A stretch of DNA of 64,000 bases from positions 1,612,001 through 1,676,000 of the forward strand of contig OY978100.1 in assembly GCA_963854735.1 (NCBI GenBank). Direction: 5' to 3'. Below the pieces are notes generated by a model. It searched no databases and was not told the origin of the DNA. It saw only the letters and a program-made list of their open reading frames with translations. Numbering within the stretch: position 1 is the stretch's first letter; every line of letters begins with the position of its first letter. Source of the stretch: Marvania coccoides (lineage: Eukaryota; Chlorophyta; Trebouxiophyceae; Chlorellales; Chlorellaceae). Position numbers and translations under genes: made by a program. Positions 42,090-53,957 of the stretch are shown in pieces.

Positions 42090-43732
42090 TCACGCAGCCC
42101 TCACAGCCGTGCTGGCGGTCACCCCCTCTAACGCCCCTTCTGGGCTGTACCGCCGCGTCATGCCCAGCAGCACCCCATCTTTCTTTTTCAGGTCTGGGCG
42201 CCACAGCACAGTCACCTCCAGGCCCACCCCGCCGGCCCCTGCCCCCTGCGCCAGCTGCACGCAGATCCCGTGCGGCAGCCACAGCACCCCGCCCTCCAGC
42301 ACAGCCTTGCTGCTTTTGTTCTTCTTTTGGATTTCCAGATCCGACGACAACTGCATGTGCTGTTGAACCTCGCGCGACAGGTACAGCGGCAGCAGCGCCT
42401 GCTGCCCCGTGCGCATGTCGATGTCTTCAATCGTGGACGCGCAAACCTCGAAAACGTTCCAAAAGCCGGCAACGTCGGCGGGCTTTAGCCGCTGGGCGCA
42501 GCACGCCTCAGCCAGCGCCGCCTCCTGCGCCTCCTCCTGCTGTCCCACCCCCACAAACTGCCCGGGCGCGCCCTCCCAGGTCTCGCAGGCCACAGCCACG
42601 CGCAGCAGCGACACATCGAGCTCTGGCTCAGAGCGACTCCAGCTGCTGTTGCTTTTATTGTCGCTGCTGTTGCTTTTATTGTCGCTGCTGTTGCCAGTGG
42701 TGCTGCTCCCGCCCAGCATGCAGCAGTTGAGCGTGAGCTTCACCCGCACTCGCCGCTCCCCGTTGAGCTGCAGGCTGGTCTCAATGACGGAGGTGGTGCC
42801 GGCAGGCGTTGGCTCCTCTTCCTCGAACACCCACTCCTCCAGCTCGCCAAACTCCTCGTCGTCCAGCTCCTCTCCCTCCCCAGCTTCGTCCAGCTTCGCC
42901 AGGTAGTTGTCTAAATCCGCAAGCTCATCCCCGGCTGCCGATGCTTCATCGTTAAACGACCCAGAAACCACCACTCCCGCTGCTGCTGCGTCTGCTGCTG
43001 CGCTGCCATCCGTAGGTTCCCCATCCTTTGATGCAGCGCTGGCTGGTTTCTCCTCTGGCACTACGTACAGAGCCGGGGGCCCCACGCTGTAAGACCCTCC
43101 GTCAAAAACAAACAGCCCCGGCTGCCCCGCCGCGAGCTCCTCCTCGTCCCAGTCCACGCTGGCCGTAGGCTCAAACTGCAGGTCGCCGCCCGCCGCCACC
43201 TCCCGTGACAGCTGCGCCGCGGAGGTGGCGCTGGCGGAGCGACGCACCAACCGATCAACGTCAGGCGAGGATTCCACGTCGCGGGCCTCCACACAGACCT
43301 GACGCATGGACAGCAGCTTTGTCTTGCCGTCTGCGGCCACGCCCACTGGCTCCGGCAGGCCGGTGAAGGGCGCAAAAGCCGAGGTCGTGCCCACCCAAAC
43401 TCCGCCGACAGCGCCACAGAAAGAAGGCCACAGAGGGTCGGGCATGGACTCAAAGTTGACCAGAGTCTCGGTGAGCTCGATATGGAGGGTCTGTGTGTAG
43501 GAGAATGGGTGGAACATGGGAAAAAAGTGAGTGGAAGGACTCCAGTGTGTAGTGGCGGTGGGAGAAGAAGAAAAAAACTTGCCTCGGTGAGAAACTCGGG
43601 TGGAGGGGGTGCCTTTTTGGATTTGGCAGCGCAAAATACGGTGTTCAATCTTCTACGTGGTCGCAATGTGGGAGCTAAGGGTGTGGCTCGCAAAGAGAAC
43701 GAGGGATTCATCGTAGATAATTTGCAATGCAT
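42090..43732 (-). CDS. DUF3598-like plastid protein
   Basis: Exons 43583-43732 and 42090-43490 (minus), 516 residues. The first 40 residues (Ser/Arg-rich, ending TVFCAAKSKK) look like a chloroplast transit peptide. The body follows a plant protein of unknown function: LWPSFCGAVGGVWVGTTSAFAP, GLFVFDGGSYSVGPP, VSLLRVAVACETW, AGFWNVFEVCAST, VLWLPHGICV and VTVLWRPDLKKKDGVLLGMTRRY. Acidic low-complexity and SSDNKSN repeats interrupt it. The single intron (43491-43582) has a GCAAGT donor: it joins LTE to TLHIEL in frame and no GT alternative does. DUF number is from memory. Confidence 0.75.
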
Positions 43733-44525
43733 GTGGGGGGGTAACCAATTGAATTGGTGCGAGTGGATTTGAAACTGATATTAAAATTAGAATAAAATAT
43801 TGAATGCTCCGAAATGGGGGGCCCACAAAACTTGAGGTGGGTGCTGGGAATTGACACGAAGAGACGCTCTTTCCTCAGTATTTTTATACATCCATTTAAT
43901 TTTTTAATTCGCGATGGTAATTTTCTGTGGTCCAGCCATCATCACGACAGCTGCAGAATTTTGCATTAAAGATCACTTTTGAAATCTGTTACTGTTCTCC
44001 TGCCTATACCTTGCCGACCTTGTGGATGGAGCTTGATGCAGAAGAACTCCGTCAGAAAATTACCTCAGCTCTGCTGACCTTGCTTGCTTTTCTTTTACTC
44101 TCTGGCAGCGGCGGCGGAAAATGGATGGGGAAATCCGAATATATTTTTGCTTGAAAGGGTTACATTGCACGTCAAATTGATGGCTGTCAGCAAGACCATG
44201 GACGCAAATAATAACATGATCATGGAGAAAGAGGTCTTTCGTACGACATCAAAGCACAGTACTACGAAGTATTATGGCAGCAAACAACGAGGCGCCTAAC
44301 ACGCAAGAGAGGCTGAGCTGTCGCTTCCCCCCTACCAAGAAGAAGGTACAGGGAAGACGCCACAGCTGTCATAAAATCACGCGGTAGGAGCAGAGAAAAG
44401 TGAAAGTTTTCGTAAAGAAAAAAACAAACACAGGGTTTTTATTCCTCGCGGTGTTATTAAACTTACGAAAATCAAAGAACAGGGAGGCGCCTTCAATCCA
44501 ACCAAACACCAGGGATAAATTGCAA
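43733..44525. other. Spacer
   Basis: 0.8 kb; promoter side of the DUF3598-like gene and 3' flank of the next gene. No gene seen. Confidence 0.5.
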
Positions 44526-46214
44526 TCAAGGGGTGGCGGTGGTGAAGGAAGTCGCCGAGGCGTGAGGCCCAGCTCCGGCAGCGTTGATAGCGTACACGGA
44601 GCAGGTGTACTGGGTGCCAGCAGCCAGGGCAGCGTTCTCGCCCGAGGTGTCGGAGCCGATGGTCGCGGAATTGACGTAGCTGAACACGCGGACGTTGCGC
44701 ATCTTGGCGACGGAGTTGTCGCCGGCCACGCAGGTCACATCGTACTTGAGGATGGCCTGCAGCGTGGCCTTGACGGGGGGGGCCCAGGTGACCGTGCGCT
44801 GGAGAGGCTGGCCGGTCACGGCGGAGGTGGCCACGTTCAGGGGGGCGTCGGGGCGCAGCAGGGCGAGGGTGTTGTCGACCTTTTCCTCGATCTTGTCCTC
44901 GATCCTGCTGATGATGTCACCGGTGCCGAGATCAATCTGGTACTCGCCGCCACCGATGGTCTTGTCGCCCTCCTTGCCAATCTCAGCCTTGTACCGGCAT
45001 TTCTTGCCGGTCCAGGCGAAGGCGGAGTAGTGCTGAAAAAAATGAAAAAAGTAGTGGAGATTTAAGTATTAAACTGGAGGAGATAGCGAGTAATAAAAAC
45101 GCATCATATAAACAATCCGATTTACCTTGAGCACGCAGGAGCCGGGCACCTTGGTGAGCACCAGCCTGGCGGGCTCGCACACAACTTGCTTGGACAACTC
45201 GTTGAGGATGCACGCCTTGGGGACGTATGTGAGGTTCACCACGGGACCGTAGCAGGTGGTGGGCACCTTTTCGGCGGGGGTGTACTTCTCCTCGGTGCAA
45301 AAGTGGTCGACGACGGTGTCCAGTTTGGTGTACAGCTCGCCCAGGGACTGGGGCTTGGAGAAGTCCTTAATGTCCTCGTGGGAGAGGAGGTCCTGGAGGT
45401 TAGAGTTGAGCTCGAACATGCTGAGGGAGTCCCAGGTGAGGTCTGCGGGAACAGGAGTACACGCAAATAGTTATTTTGGTTGGCTCAGAGAGGGTTAAAA
45501 TCGAAATCGAAAGGCGCAGGCGCATACGCAGAAAGAGAGGAAGAAGAAAACTCACTCTTGCCCTGCCAGGAGAGGGGGGTGAAGTCCTTCCAGTTGGAAC
45601 CGAGAATGTCGGAGAAAAAATCAGTAATCTTGATGCGCTTGGCGTCAACGACGTTCCAGATCTTCTCGCCAACGTCCATGATCAGTTCCCAGCTCTGCAT
45701 TCACGGAAAAAGAAAGGAAAGGAGTTAGAAGATGGCCGCGGCGAATAAGCGGCAAATAAAATATTTAGCTCACCTTGGTCAGGCTGGCCGAGTTGACGAC
45801 GCCGTCGGCAAGGAGGCGGCGGCGGTTATCGCCCGTGGCGTCCTTGAAAGCTTGGCGGGAAAACTTGAGGAACTCAGCAGCATTTTCAGTGTCCTTCTTG
45901 ATGAGCTTCTCAAGCTCGGCACCAACCTCCGTGAGGACTGCAAAAGGAATGGGGCACAAAGCGAATGTATTCATTAGCATTTTCAGCGGGTTAGTGCTAA
46001 TATAACTCTGAAAAATGCCTGTGTTCATGTCAAAGACAGGATCGATCGCAATCGCAATACTCCCGCACGACCTGCCCGCACCCAACCCAGCATGCCAGCA
46101 CTCACCGGCAGCCAGACGCTCACGGCTAAATCTCCGCGTGCTGTCCTGGGCAGCGACGGCCATCTGGCCGGTCACCGCGAGCACTGCAACTAGCAAAGCG
46201 AACCGACGCATCAT
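44526..46214 (-). CDS. Secreted protein with a C-terminal fibronectin III-like domain
   Basis: Five minus-strand exons (46106-46214, 45774-45937, 45556-45694, 45126-45442, 44526-45032) join to 411 residues. Signal peptide MMRRFALLVAVLAVTGQMAVA. The middle is helical and charged, followed by a Cys-containing beta-rich part (HFCTEEKYTPAEKVPTTCYGPVVNLTYVPKACILNEL, KKCRYKAEIGKEG). The last about 85 residues read as an Fn3 fold (APLNVATSAVTG, VTWAPPVKA, YTCSVYAINAAGAGPHASAT-SFTTATP). Several Asn-X-Ser/Thr sequons. Probably extracellular or wall-associated; first four-fifths unrecognised. Confidence 0.75.
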
Positions 46215-46673
46215 TTCGCGCACCGTGGACAGACGACAGCTGGTGCTGGAGAATAAATTCACAGTGAAACAGATGCAAGAGACAAAAATAAAGCTTTCTG
46301 TTGCCTTATTGCCTGCAAAAATCAACCATTTTGACTTGTGGTTGACCGTTGACCGAATAGTCAACGACTTTCTTCCTTCCTACAGGAGGGACCTATTCTA
46401 TCGCGAGATCCCCCGTTTTTGTGGTTGATACAGGCGAGGAGGCCACTCCATGCGGATGGCTTCATCCTGAGAGAGAATTTTTGAATTCCTGGAGAAACTT
46501 CTCGGTTTGTGTGAATTGACTACGGTTCTCTGCCAGCAGCAATGCATGGGCGGCATCCACGTTGCCCTGTCCTCCTATCCTCTCTCTCCGAAAATCTGTC
46601 GGAAAATTTACATCAAATTAATGCAAGAAAACAATTAAACACAGCGTAGCGTGTCTTTAGCATTTTCAAAATA
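46215..46673. other. Spacer
   Basis: Upstream of the Fn3-tailed protein gene and 3' flank of MBF1. No gene seen. Confidence 0.5.
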
Positions 46674-47333
46674 TTACTTTTTTGTGGGGTTCTTCCGCAA
46701 AGTGACGCCCAAAATGCGCGACATTTTCCCCAGGATCTGCAGCACGAAAAAAAAATAAGAAAAAGTATTAGAGTCGCCAATTTTACAGCAGATTGCAGCG
46801 CTCTGAAACAATGGCCACGAAAAAGGCGCTGTGCCTCCTTAATACTACCAAGTGAGCTCAAAGCCCACGTAAACTGACCTGGGGGTTAGGGATGGCCTTG
46901 CCGTTTTCGTACTCGTTGATGATCTGCGGCTTTTCATTAATGAGCTGCGCCAGCTGCGCCTGTGTGAGCTTCTTTGCTATCCGCGCCTGCTGGATCTGCT
47001 TCTTCAGCTCGGAGCTGACCTTTTCGTGCTCAAATACCTCAGTTTCGTTCTCCAGCTTGGCCAGGTTCTTAACAGGGCCGTGGGCCCCGGTTTTGTTGGT
47101 CCCAGCGGTAGCTTTTTTTGAGGTCTCGACAGCGGCGCCTGCAGGGAGGGCGAAGAGGGAAATGTGAGCACTCTGCTTCATTTTAAACAGCACCAGCCTT
47201 GAATCAGCACAGTTTTGGGCCACCCACCTGCCCTGATTGCGGCATTCACGGCTTGCGAAGATTGAGCCGCAGAAGAGGTCGCTGGCTTCTTGCGAAGCAC
47301 CACGGGGTTCCAGTCCTGTCCGTTGAGGTTCAT
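46674..47333 (-). CDS. MBF1: Multiprotein bridging factor 1
   Basis: Exons 47228-47333, 46879-47138, 46674-46736 (minus), 142 residues, the usual length. N-terminal MBF1 domain (MNLNGQDWNPVVLRKK, PVKNLAKLENETEVFEHEKVSSELKKQIQQAR) and a Cro-type helix-turn-helix ([45 protein letters not shown]). MBF1 is a nuclear/cytosolic coactivator linking TBP to bZIP factors and helps ribosome frame maintenance. All motifs intact. Head-to-head with the WLM gene, 212 bp between starts. Confidence 0.95.
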
Positions 47334-47545
47334 TATGTTGGTATAGATAAATAGATGTAAGAGAAAAAGTGGTGTGATTTAGATGGAATTTTGGTTGTAA
47401 CGAGCGATGAGCGTATATCCTTCGTCTGTTTTTAATAATGTGAAGCTAACGAAGTAGCTACGAGCACAGGGGGTGCTGTTTGCGGCCCACAACCAGCAAA
47501 GAAACTTCTGGGTGATTTAACGTCGTTGTCGCATTTCTAAATCAA

Positions 47546-49150
47546 ATGGCTCTTCCAAAAAATGTTTTTAAAATATGTACAAGAGCCCAGATCATACGCA
47601 GTCGCGGGCATCGCTTCATTAAGCCCTTGTCCCATCTGGGCAACAACCTCAGTTCGATCACTAGAGTTCGCCTTCGAATGGCGAGCACCGTCCCCTTCAC
47701 CATCTCCTATCAAGGGAATGTCTTTGATTTCACTGCCCCTCCCTCTGCTAACCTAGCAGAGGTAATCACCACAAGGTTTCCCGATATCGATATCGCCACC
47801 GTCAAGCTGCTGCACAAGGGGAAATCCCTCAAACTGCGCCCAGCTCGAGATGGCGGCATCCCAGTGAGCGTCATCAAGCCCAAGTCCTTTCTGAAGATGG
47901 TAGCATCGAAGAAGGGCGAGGTACAGGCCTTACATCAGCAATCCAGCATCTCTGCTGACCACCGCTCCGCCAGTTTCGAGCACGAGGAGCGCAGAGAGGC
48001 GCAGCGCCAGGCGCCGCCGCCCCAGGCACCAGTCTCAGCTGCGGCGCAGCGCGCGTTCCGCGGCTTTGAGGCCTGGCAGCAGCCGGGGCTGAGCCCGCCT
48101 CCCGCACAAGCCCTGGCGCTTCTGCACCGCCTGGCGTCGGTAAGAAAATGTAGATTGTTTCGGTTTTACGGGGTTAACCCTACTGTGCAAATTGTTTTCT
48201 CTTTCGGCTGAAACTAATTTAACGCCCCACTCATTTTCCCCATTTTCTCCCCTTCTTTCTTCCAGGACCCGGGCATTCTGGGGGTGATGGCCAATTACGG
48301 CTGGAGCGTGGGCTGCCTATCGGAGCTTCCGCCGGCAGGCAAGGTCGGCATCTCTCCTGTCTGCCTTTTAGGAGCCAACGTCAATGCAGGCCAAGAAATT
48401 ACGCTGCGGCTGCGCACCGACGACCTGAAAGGCTTCAGGCGGTACGCCGCCATCAGAGACACGCTGATCCACGAGCTGGCTCACATGAAATTCTCAGACC
48501 ACGACAACAACTTCAAGGAGCTCAACAGCAAGCTGCAGAGGGAGGCCGCCGCCATGGACTGGAAGGGAGCACCCGGGGCACGCACCGTTGCGGGCGGCGG
48601 CCCCAGAGCGCCAGTTGCGCCCACGCTAGCGGGAGTGGCAGGCGGTAAGCAGCGGCAGGCAGGTCCGCAAAATGTGGGCGGCGGTGTCAAAGGAGCTGCT
48701 GCACCACTCGCGCCTTCCGACGCGCGCGAGGCGGCGGCGGCAGCGGCACTGCGGCGGGCGGCAGCGGTACAGCCGGCGAGCTTCCCTGTCGTTCCCTCGC
48801 CCTTGTCGGCATCCCCTGAAGGCCCTTCTGCCATCCCAGAACCTCCAATGAAAGTAGAGGAGGCTCCGCCTGCGCCGCTGCCCAAGAAGGGCGATGCTGT
48901 GGTGTATAGGCAGCGGGACGGCACTTGGGTTGCCGCCAAGGTGGTTGCCGTTGACGTGAGCGTGCAGCCGCCTTCCTACGGCATAGAACTGGACGGAAAC
49001 TACCGGGAGACGGAGGCGACGCGGCTGCGCCTGGTGGAGAAGTCGAAAACGCCAACAGCAGCGGGCGGCGTTCCTGCTGTTGAGGGAGCGGAGCACCGGG
49101 ACGCGAAAACCGAGGCGTTGGAAGAAAAAGTGCGCAAGATGTACGAATGA
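47546..49150 (+). CDS. UBL-WLM domain metalloprotease (Wss1-like) with Tudor-like tail
   Basis: Exons 47546-48139 and 48266-49150, 492 residues. A basic 44-residue N-terminus (possible organelle signal, or translation may start at the internal MASTVPF) precedes a ubiquitin-like domain (VPFTISYQGNVFDF...TVKLLHKGKSLKL). Then the WLM protease domain: ILGVMANYGWSVGCLSELPP, LLGANVNAGQEITLRLRT and the zinc site HELAHMKFSDHDNNF (HExxH plus distal His). An Ala/Pro linker leads to a Tudor/SPRY-like module (KKGDAVVYRQRDGTWVAAKVVAVD...YGIELDGNYRETEATRLRLV). WLM proteases such as Wss1 degrade DNA-protein crosslinks. Confidence 0.85.
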
Positions 49151-49367
49151 GACAGAATGAATCTTGAAAGCCGTATGTTACAGAAATGCCATATTTTATA
49201 TGTACTGAACAAATGTACAAACTAACAAAACAAAATGAAAATTATTAACGAGGAGAGGAAAGGTTCAAAATTTTGGCATACATACTTTTTATTTTGTTGT
49301 AAAAAATGGACGCGCGTATTCGTTGAAAAGCACAAATATTCGTGTTTTTTTTTTCAGCGCCGGTTTT

Positions 49368-49949
49368 CTACATCCACATCGTGCCTGGCGCGCCCTTGAT
49401 CGTCCCTTCTATCCACGACGTCTTCCATCCTCCATAGAAGTCTCCAGGCTGCGCCTCCACTTTCTCCTCGTCGACGTAGCACTCAAATGGCGAGGCATAG
49501 AACGCGTAGTACCCCGCAATAGGTCTGAAGTTGGGGGTAGGGTTGGGGTATGCCCACACCCGCCGCTGAACTACCGCTTGCCCGCCGGGAAGAACTACGT
49601 CGAAATAGCTGGCTCGCCCCTTCCACTCGCACATAGTGGAGCCTCCGGGGGAGGGCTGGATGAGATCTGGGTTGCAGTCTTCAGGCGTTATGTAGTATGT
49701 GGGCGGGTGGAAAGTTTCAAGGACTCGAAAGGCCCGGCTGGTGTCGGCAATGGTCTCGCCGTTGAGGAGAACGCGCAGGCGGAGAGGGGTGGGCTCAAGG
49801 CGAGGTGGGCGGGGGTAGGCGGTGACGTCTTCCTTTGGGTGGCTGCTGCTGCTGCTGGTTGAGGCGGCGGGGGTGGTCATTGTTGTGAGTTTGAGTCTCC
49901 TTGGAAGGGCGAGAGGTCTGCTGGCGATGGGACGGCACGAGGCTAGCAT
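49368..49949 (-). CDS. DUF427 family protein
   Basis: Intronless, 193 residues. DUF427 core: LRLRVLLNGETIADTSRAFRVLETFHPPTYYITPEDCN, MCEWKGRASYFDV, VWAYPNPTPNFRPIAGYYAFYASPFECYVDEEKV, PGDFYGGWKTSWI. The family is frequent in bacteria and plants; function not established. The N-terminus (Arg/Ser/Thr-rich, about 40 residues) could be a plastid or mitochondrial transit peptide. Confidence 0.92.
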   Translation of the reverse strand: MLASCRPIASRPLALPRRLKLTTMTTPAASTSSSSSHPKEDVTAYPRPPRLEPTPLRLRVLLNGETIADTSRAFRVLETFHPPTYYITPEDCNPDLIQPSPGGSTMCEWKGRASYFDVVLPGGQAVVQRRVWAYPNPTPNFRPIAGYYAFYASPFECYVDEEKVEAQPGDFYGGWKTSWIEGTIKGAPGTMWM

Positions 49950-50262
49950 TGGATGGTCGGGAAAAATGCCTTAAAGCTCGACCCCCCAAAACACAAGCTC
50001 GAGAATTCTTGTGGGCTCGTTCAGAAAAAACTCGCAGAGGCTATCCTGGGGCCGCGCTCGCTGGAATTGAACTTTGTGTGATTTTAAACAAATTTTTTAA
50101 TATTAAAGCGTGGATGAAACTTAAAAAAATTGCCTAAATTGAGAAGCTTGAGCCCTGCGCACGAGCTCAGCAGGAAGCCAAAATCTTGAGATTTCTGCTT
50201 CTTGAGCACACTTAATTAGTATTTAATTTTGATTTCCCTCCATAATATCATCAAAGATCGCC
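49950..50262. promoter_or_regulatory. Divergent promoter, DUF427 / plastid protein
   Basis: 313 bp between divergent starts, AT-rich in the right half. No specific motif assigned. Confidence 0.45.
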
Positions 50263-51359
50263 ATGCAGACCGCATTCAAGCCATCCAACGCCATCGCTCC
50301 GGCTCGCCGTTGCAATATCTCGAGGCCTGCTGCTCGCGCACACACCGTCAAATGCCATGCCAGCATCACTGACAACATTGCCAAGAACGCCCTGATGGCC
50401 GCGGCTGCCCTGGCGCTCACCATCGTGAGTTGTTGATCTAACCATCTGTCCGGTGGTTGTCGCCCAATTCTGCACGATATGATCATCTAACACCCTTAAA
50501 AACACCATCTATGCCGCGATCATTTCATCGTACCCCGCCATTCCACCCCAACCCCCCCCCAAACCACGGGTTCACCTCCTCAATTTCATCTCATTGCCTC
50601 TGACTCTTGCAGGCGCCTGCCTCCGATGCCGCCGCCGCCGTCCCCAAGAAGCTCACCTCCTTCCAGAGGGAGCTTAAGTACCAGGAGGAGATGAGGGCCG
50701 CTGTGAAGGCGCGCTCAGGCAAGGACCTCCCCGACCTCACCTCCTCCCCCGACCCCAAGCAGGAGGCAGTCAAGGCCCGCCCCCCCCTCAAGTTCTCCGA
50801 AAAGGTGGAGCAGGTGACCATCGAGACCTCGGCGGCGGTGCCCGCCCCCGCCCCTGCCCCTGCTGCGCCTGCTGCCGAGGTGCCCAAGCCCGCCCCAGCG
50901 CCGGTCGTGGCTGCGCCTGCCCCTGCCCCGGTTGTAGCGACCCCCGCCCCTGTGGCAGCGGCCCCTGCCCCCGTCGTGGCTGCCCCCAAGCCCGTCGCTG
51001 CCCCCGCCCCCGCTCCGGCTGCGGTTGCTGCCCCCAGTGCAGCTGCTCCTGCTGTTGGTGCGTGATTTTTTACCTTCTCTTGTAGTATTTTTATTTGCAA
51101 GACGCACGCATTTCTCTGACATTCTCCCCTTTACTTTTGAAATCCATTCGCTGCTGCAGACAGCAAGGCTCTGCTGGCCATTGGCGGCATTATCGGTGTT
51201 GCCGTTGTCGCCGCTGCGGCCAGCGGAGGATCTCAGGAGGGCGCCGCCGCCTCCGCCGCCCCCGCTGCTGCTGCCACTGGCGCCAGCGATGTGCCTCCCA
51301 ACGTGGCAGAGGCGCGGGCCTGGATCGGCGCCTGGAAGAAGAAGCACGGCAAGGCATAA
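50263..51359 (+). CDS. Pro/Ala-rich plastid membrane protein, unknown
   Basis: Exons 50263-50424, 50613-51057, 51160-51359, 268 residues. Transit-peptide-like start (MQTAFKPSNAIAPARRCNISRPAARAHTVKCHA), then a short hydrophobic patch (ALMAAAALALTI). A charged helical segment (FQRELKYQEEMRAAVKARSGKDLPDL) precedes about 90 residues of PAP/APV repeats. One membrane segment (ALLAIGGIIGVAVVAAAASG) lies near the C-terminus, and the end is basic (ARAWIGAWKKKHGKA). The long Pro/Ala rod next to one helix suggests a tether across or along a plastid membrane. No family recognised. Confidence 0.75.
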
Positions 51360-51969
51360 ATAAGTAATAAGACTGCCGGCGTATTCGACCCTTTATCTTG
51401 TCAAATGATTCTTTCTTTCTTTTTATTCCTTTTCTTTCTTCTAGACAACCCCCTGAGGGCGTTAAACTGTGCAATTTTCCCATTCTGACGAGAAGATTTA
51501 AAATTTTTACTATTTGGTTTGCTCTGCGACGGTGTAAGAGAATTTAGATGCATGGAGCTGTGGGAGGGAGCAGGTTGGCCCACCCACGACAAAGAACTAT
51601 ATTGCAGGCTGGGATCACAGCATGCACGCAGTGAGGTCAAGAGAGTTCTCTCTCTAGACACTGTTGCAATTTTTTTTGACAGACCAAAAGATAAGAAGCT
51701 CGCTGGCTCTCTGTTTTACACCGTTTTGATAATAATAAAAACGCGAGACTAATTTTGAGATTCCCGTCGTGTGACTGCCCGCCGCGATCTCCAGAAAATA
51801 AGCATTTTTTTAGCAGACAACTTTTTGATTGCTTGGCATTTGAACAAGGTATTGATCAGGCGGTTCCGATGCCTTCTGTGTGGCGCATTGGCGATGGTAT
51901 TTGCGATCTTGGGATTGCCTCCTGGCCAGCCATCTAAATTTACTCCTACATCCTGTGGTTTGTGTAGAA
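51360..51969. other. Spacer
   Basis: 0.6 kb, AT-rich, between two plus-strand genes. No gene seen. Confidence 0.5.
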
Positions 51970-53957
51970 ATGAAGGCAGCACGGCCAACCGGGCTGGCTG
52001 CCTCCCTTTGCAGCTCTTCTCGGCCATCATGTCTGCGCAATCTCCATGGGTTCTCCCCCTCGCGGACCAGCAGCGCCTCACGCACTCTCCGCACCACAAC
52101 AGCAGCAGCGTACAGCGGTGCCGAATTTGAGGCTCTGCAGGCCACTTTGTTCGCCGAAGCAGAGCGCAGCGCAGCAGCAGATCCCGCCGCCGCAGCAGCT
52201 ACCCCCGCAGCTGAATCTGCTTCAGCGGCAGCAGCAGCGGCGATTTCAGGGGTCCCGCTGGATTCCCTGAGCCCCGTTGCCCTGTCCGCCGCACTGCAAA
52301 GCGCGGTGGATGCAGCAGCCGCCGCGGTCCCTGACCCCATTCATACCATCATCGCCACCCTGGGGGGTGATTTCGCCAACCTACTGGGCTTGCACCCGAC
52401 GCTGCCTGGCGGCTTACGGTTGGCGGTGCTCTACTACCTTGTATTCACGCGTCCAGGGCCCCTGTCCGCCATTTTGGACTTTTACGTCTTCATTCCGCTG
52501 TCGAGGGCGCTCAGAAAAAGCTTCGACGCGGGGGATTTCACGCTGAGGGACAAACTGGGCAGCGGCAACTACGGCCAAGGTAGGAACCCGTTTTTGTTGC
52601 ATGTTGTTACCCTTTTCTCTACCCTGTTTATCGCAACGTGTCTCTTTTTTAATTAATCCTTGTCTTTAAGTGTTGCTGTGTTGCTTTTTATTCCTTTCCC
52701 CGACTCCTGCGCTTTGTTTCTCATCCACATTTCAATTTCTTTTTATTATTGTGTGCAGTGTACCAGGGCCTGCAGAACAGGCAGCGCTACGAGCCCGACG
52801 TGTCCTCCCGCGACTTGACCCCGGAGCAGAAGACCCGCCGCGTTGTGCTAAAGAAGACTAATCTGGACCGCACCGGCATCCGCACAAACTTCCTCAAGGC
52901 GGGCACAATGGCCAGGGGGGCGGCAGAGACGGGCGCGGTGGAAGACTACATGTGAGCAGCAACATGATACAGCAACTTGGTACTTTTGAAGTAGTTGCAG
53001 TTTCTTTGTTTGGGTTTGGAAAATTGGGGTACAACGAGCGTTGTGGAATTATTATTGGAGCTTGATTATAACTTGTCGGCTGTTTGTGTTTTTCGTAGGT
53101 GCTCCCGCGTGGCGCGGCACCCCCAGGTGCGGCCCTACGTCGCCGACTATTTTGGCGCCTTCATTGCCGAAGACACCAGCGGTGGCATTACGGCCGGCTC
53201 TCAGTGGCTGGTGTGGCGCTTCGAGAGCGATTCCACGCTGGCAGACGCATGTAACGGCAGTCTGGGCCCCTTCCCCGAGTGTCTGGCGCCGGTGATGCTG
53301 GGGGAGAAGCGCGCGGCGGCGTTGGGAGACAGCAATCCCGACAAGAGGGATGCATTGACGGTCAGGGCAGTTATGGCGAAGCTGCTGGCGGGCATCGAGT
53401 CGCTGCACTCCCTGGGCATCGTGCACCGCGACGTCAAGCCCGAAAACATTCTCATCACCGCCAAGGGGCAGGTGAAGCTGCTGGATTTCGGGGCAGCTTG
53501 CGATCTTTCCACCGGAATCAACTTTAACCCGCTCTACGGCATGCTGGACCCGCGGTACGCTGCCCCCGAGGAGGTTGTCATGCCCAAGACCTTCCCCAGG
53601 CCCCCCATACCTGCGCTGGCTGCGTTGGCGGCCCCCGTTGCTTGGATTTACGGCCGGCCAGACCTCTTCGATTCCTACTCTGCTGGGGTGTGCATGCTGC
53701 AGCTGGCGGTGCCGCAGCTGCGCACCGCCACTGGTCAGCGCGGGTTCAACACCGATTTGGCTGCGAGCGGGTACGATTTGGCGCTGTGGCGGACAAGGTC
53801 TCAGAAGGCACGGTCCTGCGATTTCTCGCTGCTGGACAGGGCGGGGGGCGCGGGGTGGGACCTGGTGTGCCAGCTAGTGAAGGAGCGAGGAGACTTCAAC
53901 CGCGGGAGGTTGGACGCTGCGCAGGCGCTGCGCCACAGGTACTTCCGGTCCGAGTAG
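51970..53957 (+). CDS. Thylakoid Ser/Thr kinase, STN8/STL1-like
   Basis: Exons 51970-52579, 52759-52951, 53099-53957, 553 residues. Transit peptide (MKAARPTGLAASLCSSSRPS), Ala-rich stretch, a hydrophobic segment (LRLAVLYYLVF...FYVFIPL) before the kinase domain: LGSGNYGQVY (about 196-205), VVLKK Lys 235, HRDVKPEN (377-384), DFGAACDL (397-). Text after the catalytic loop (DPRYAAPEE, FPRPPIPALAALAAPVAW, DLFDSYSAGVCMLQLAVPQLR, AGWDLVCQLVKERGDFNRGRLDAAQALRHRYF) follows the STN8 branch. No Cys pair precedes the membrane segment, unlike the lumenal Cys of STN7/Stt7. STN8 phosphorylates photosystem II core proteins; substrate here inferred. Confidence 0.88.

Noticed and set aside
51970..53957. STN7/Stt7 identity for the thylakoid kinase
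   Set aside because: The DFGAA, DLFDSYSAG and GWDLV...ERGD stretches fit STN8 better, and the lumenal Cys pair is absent.
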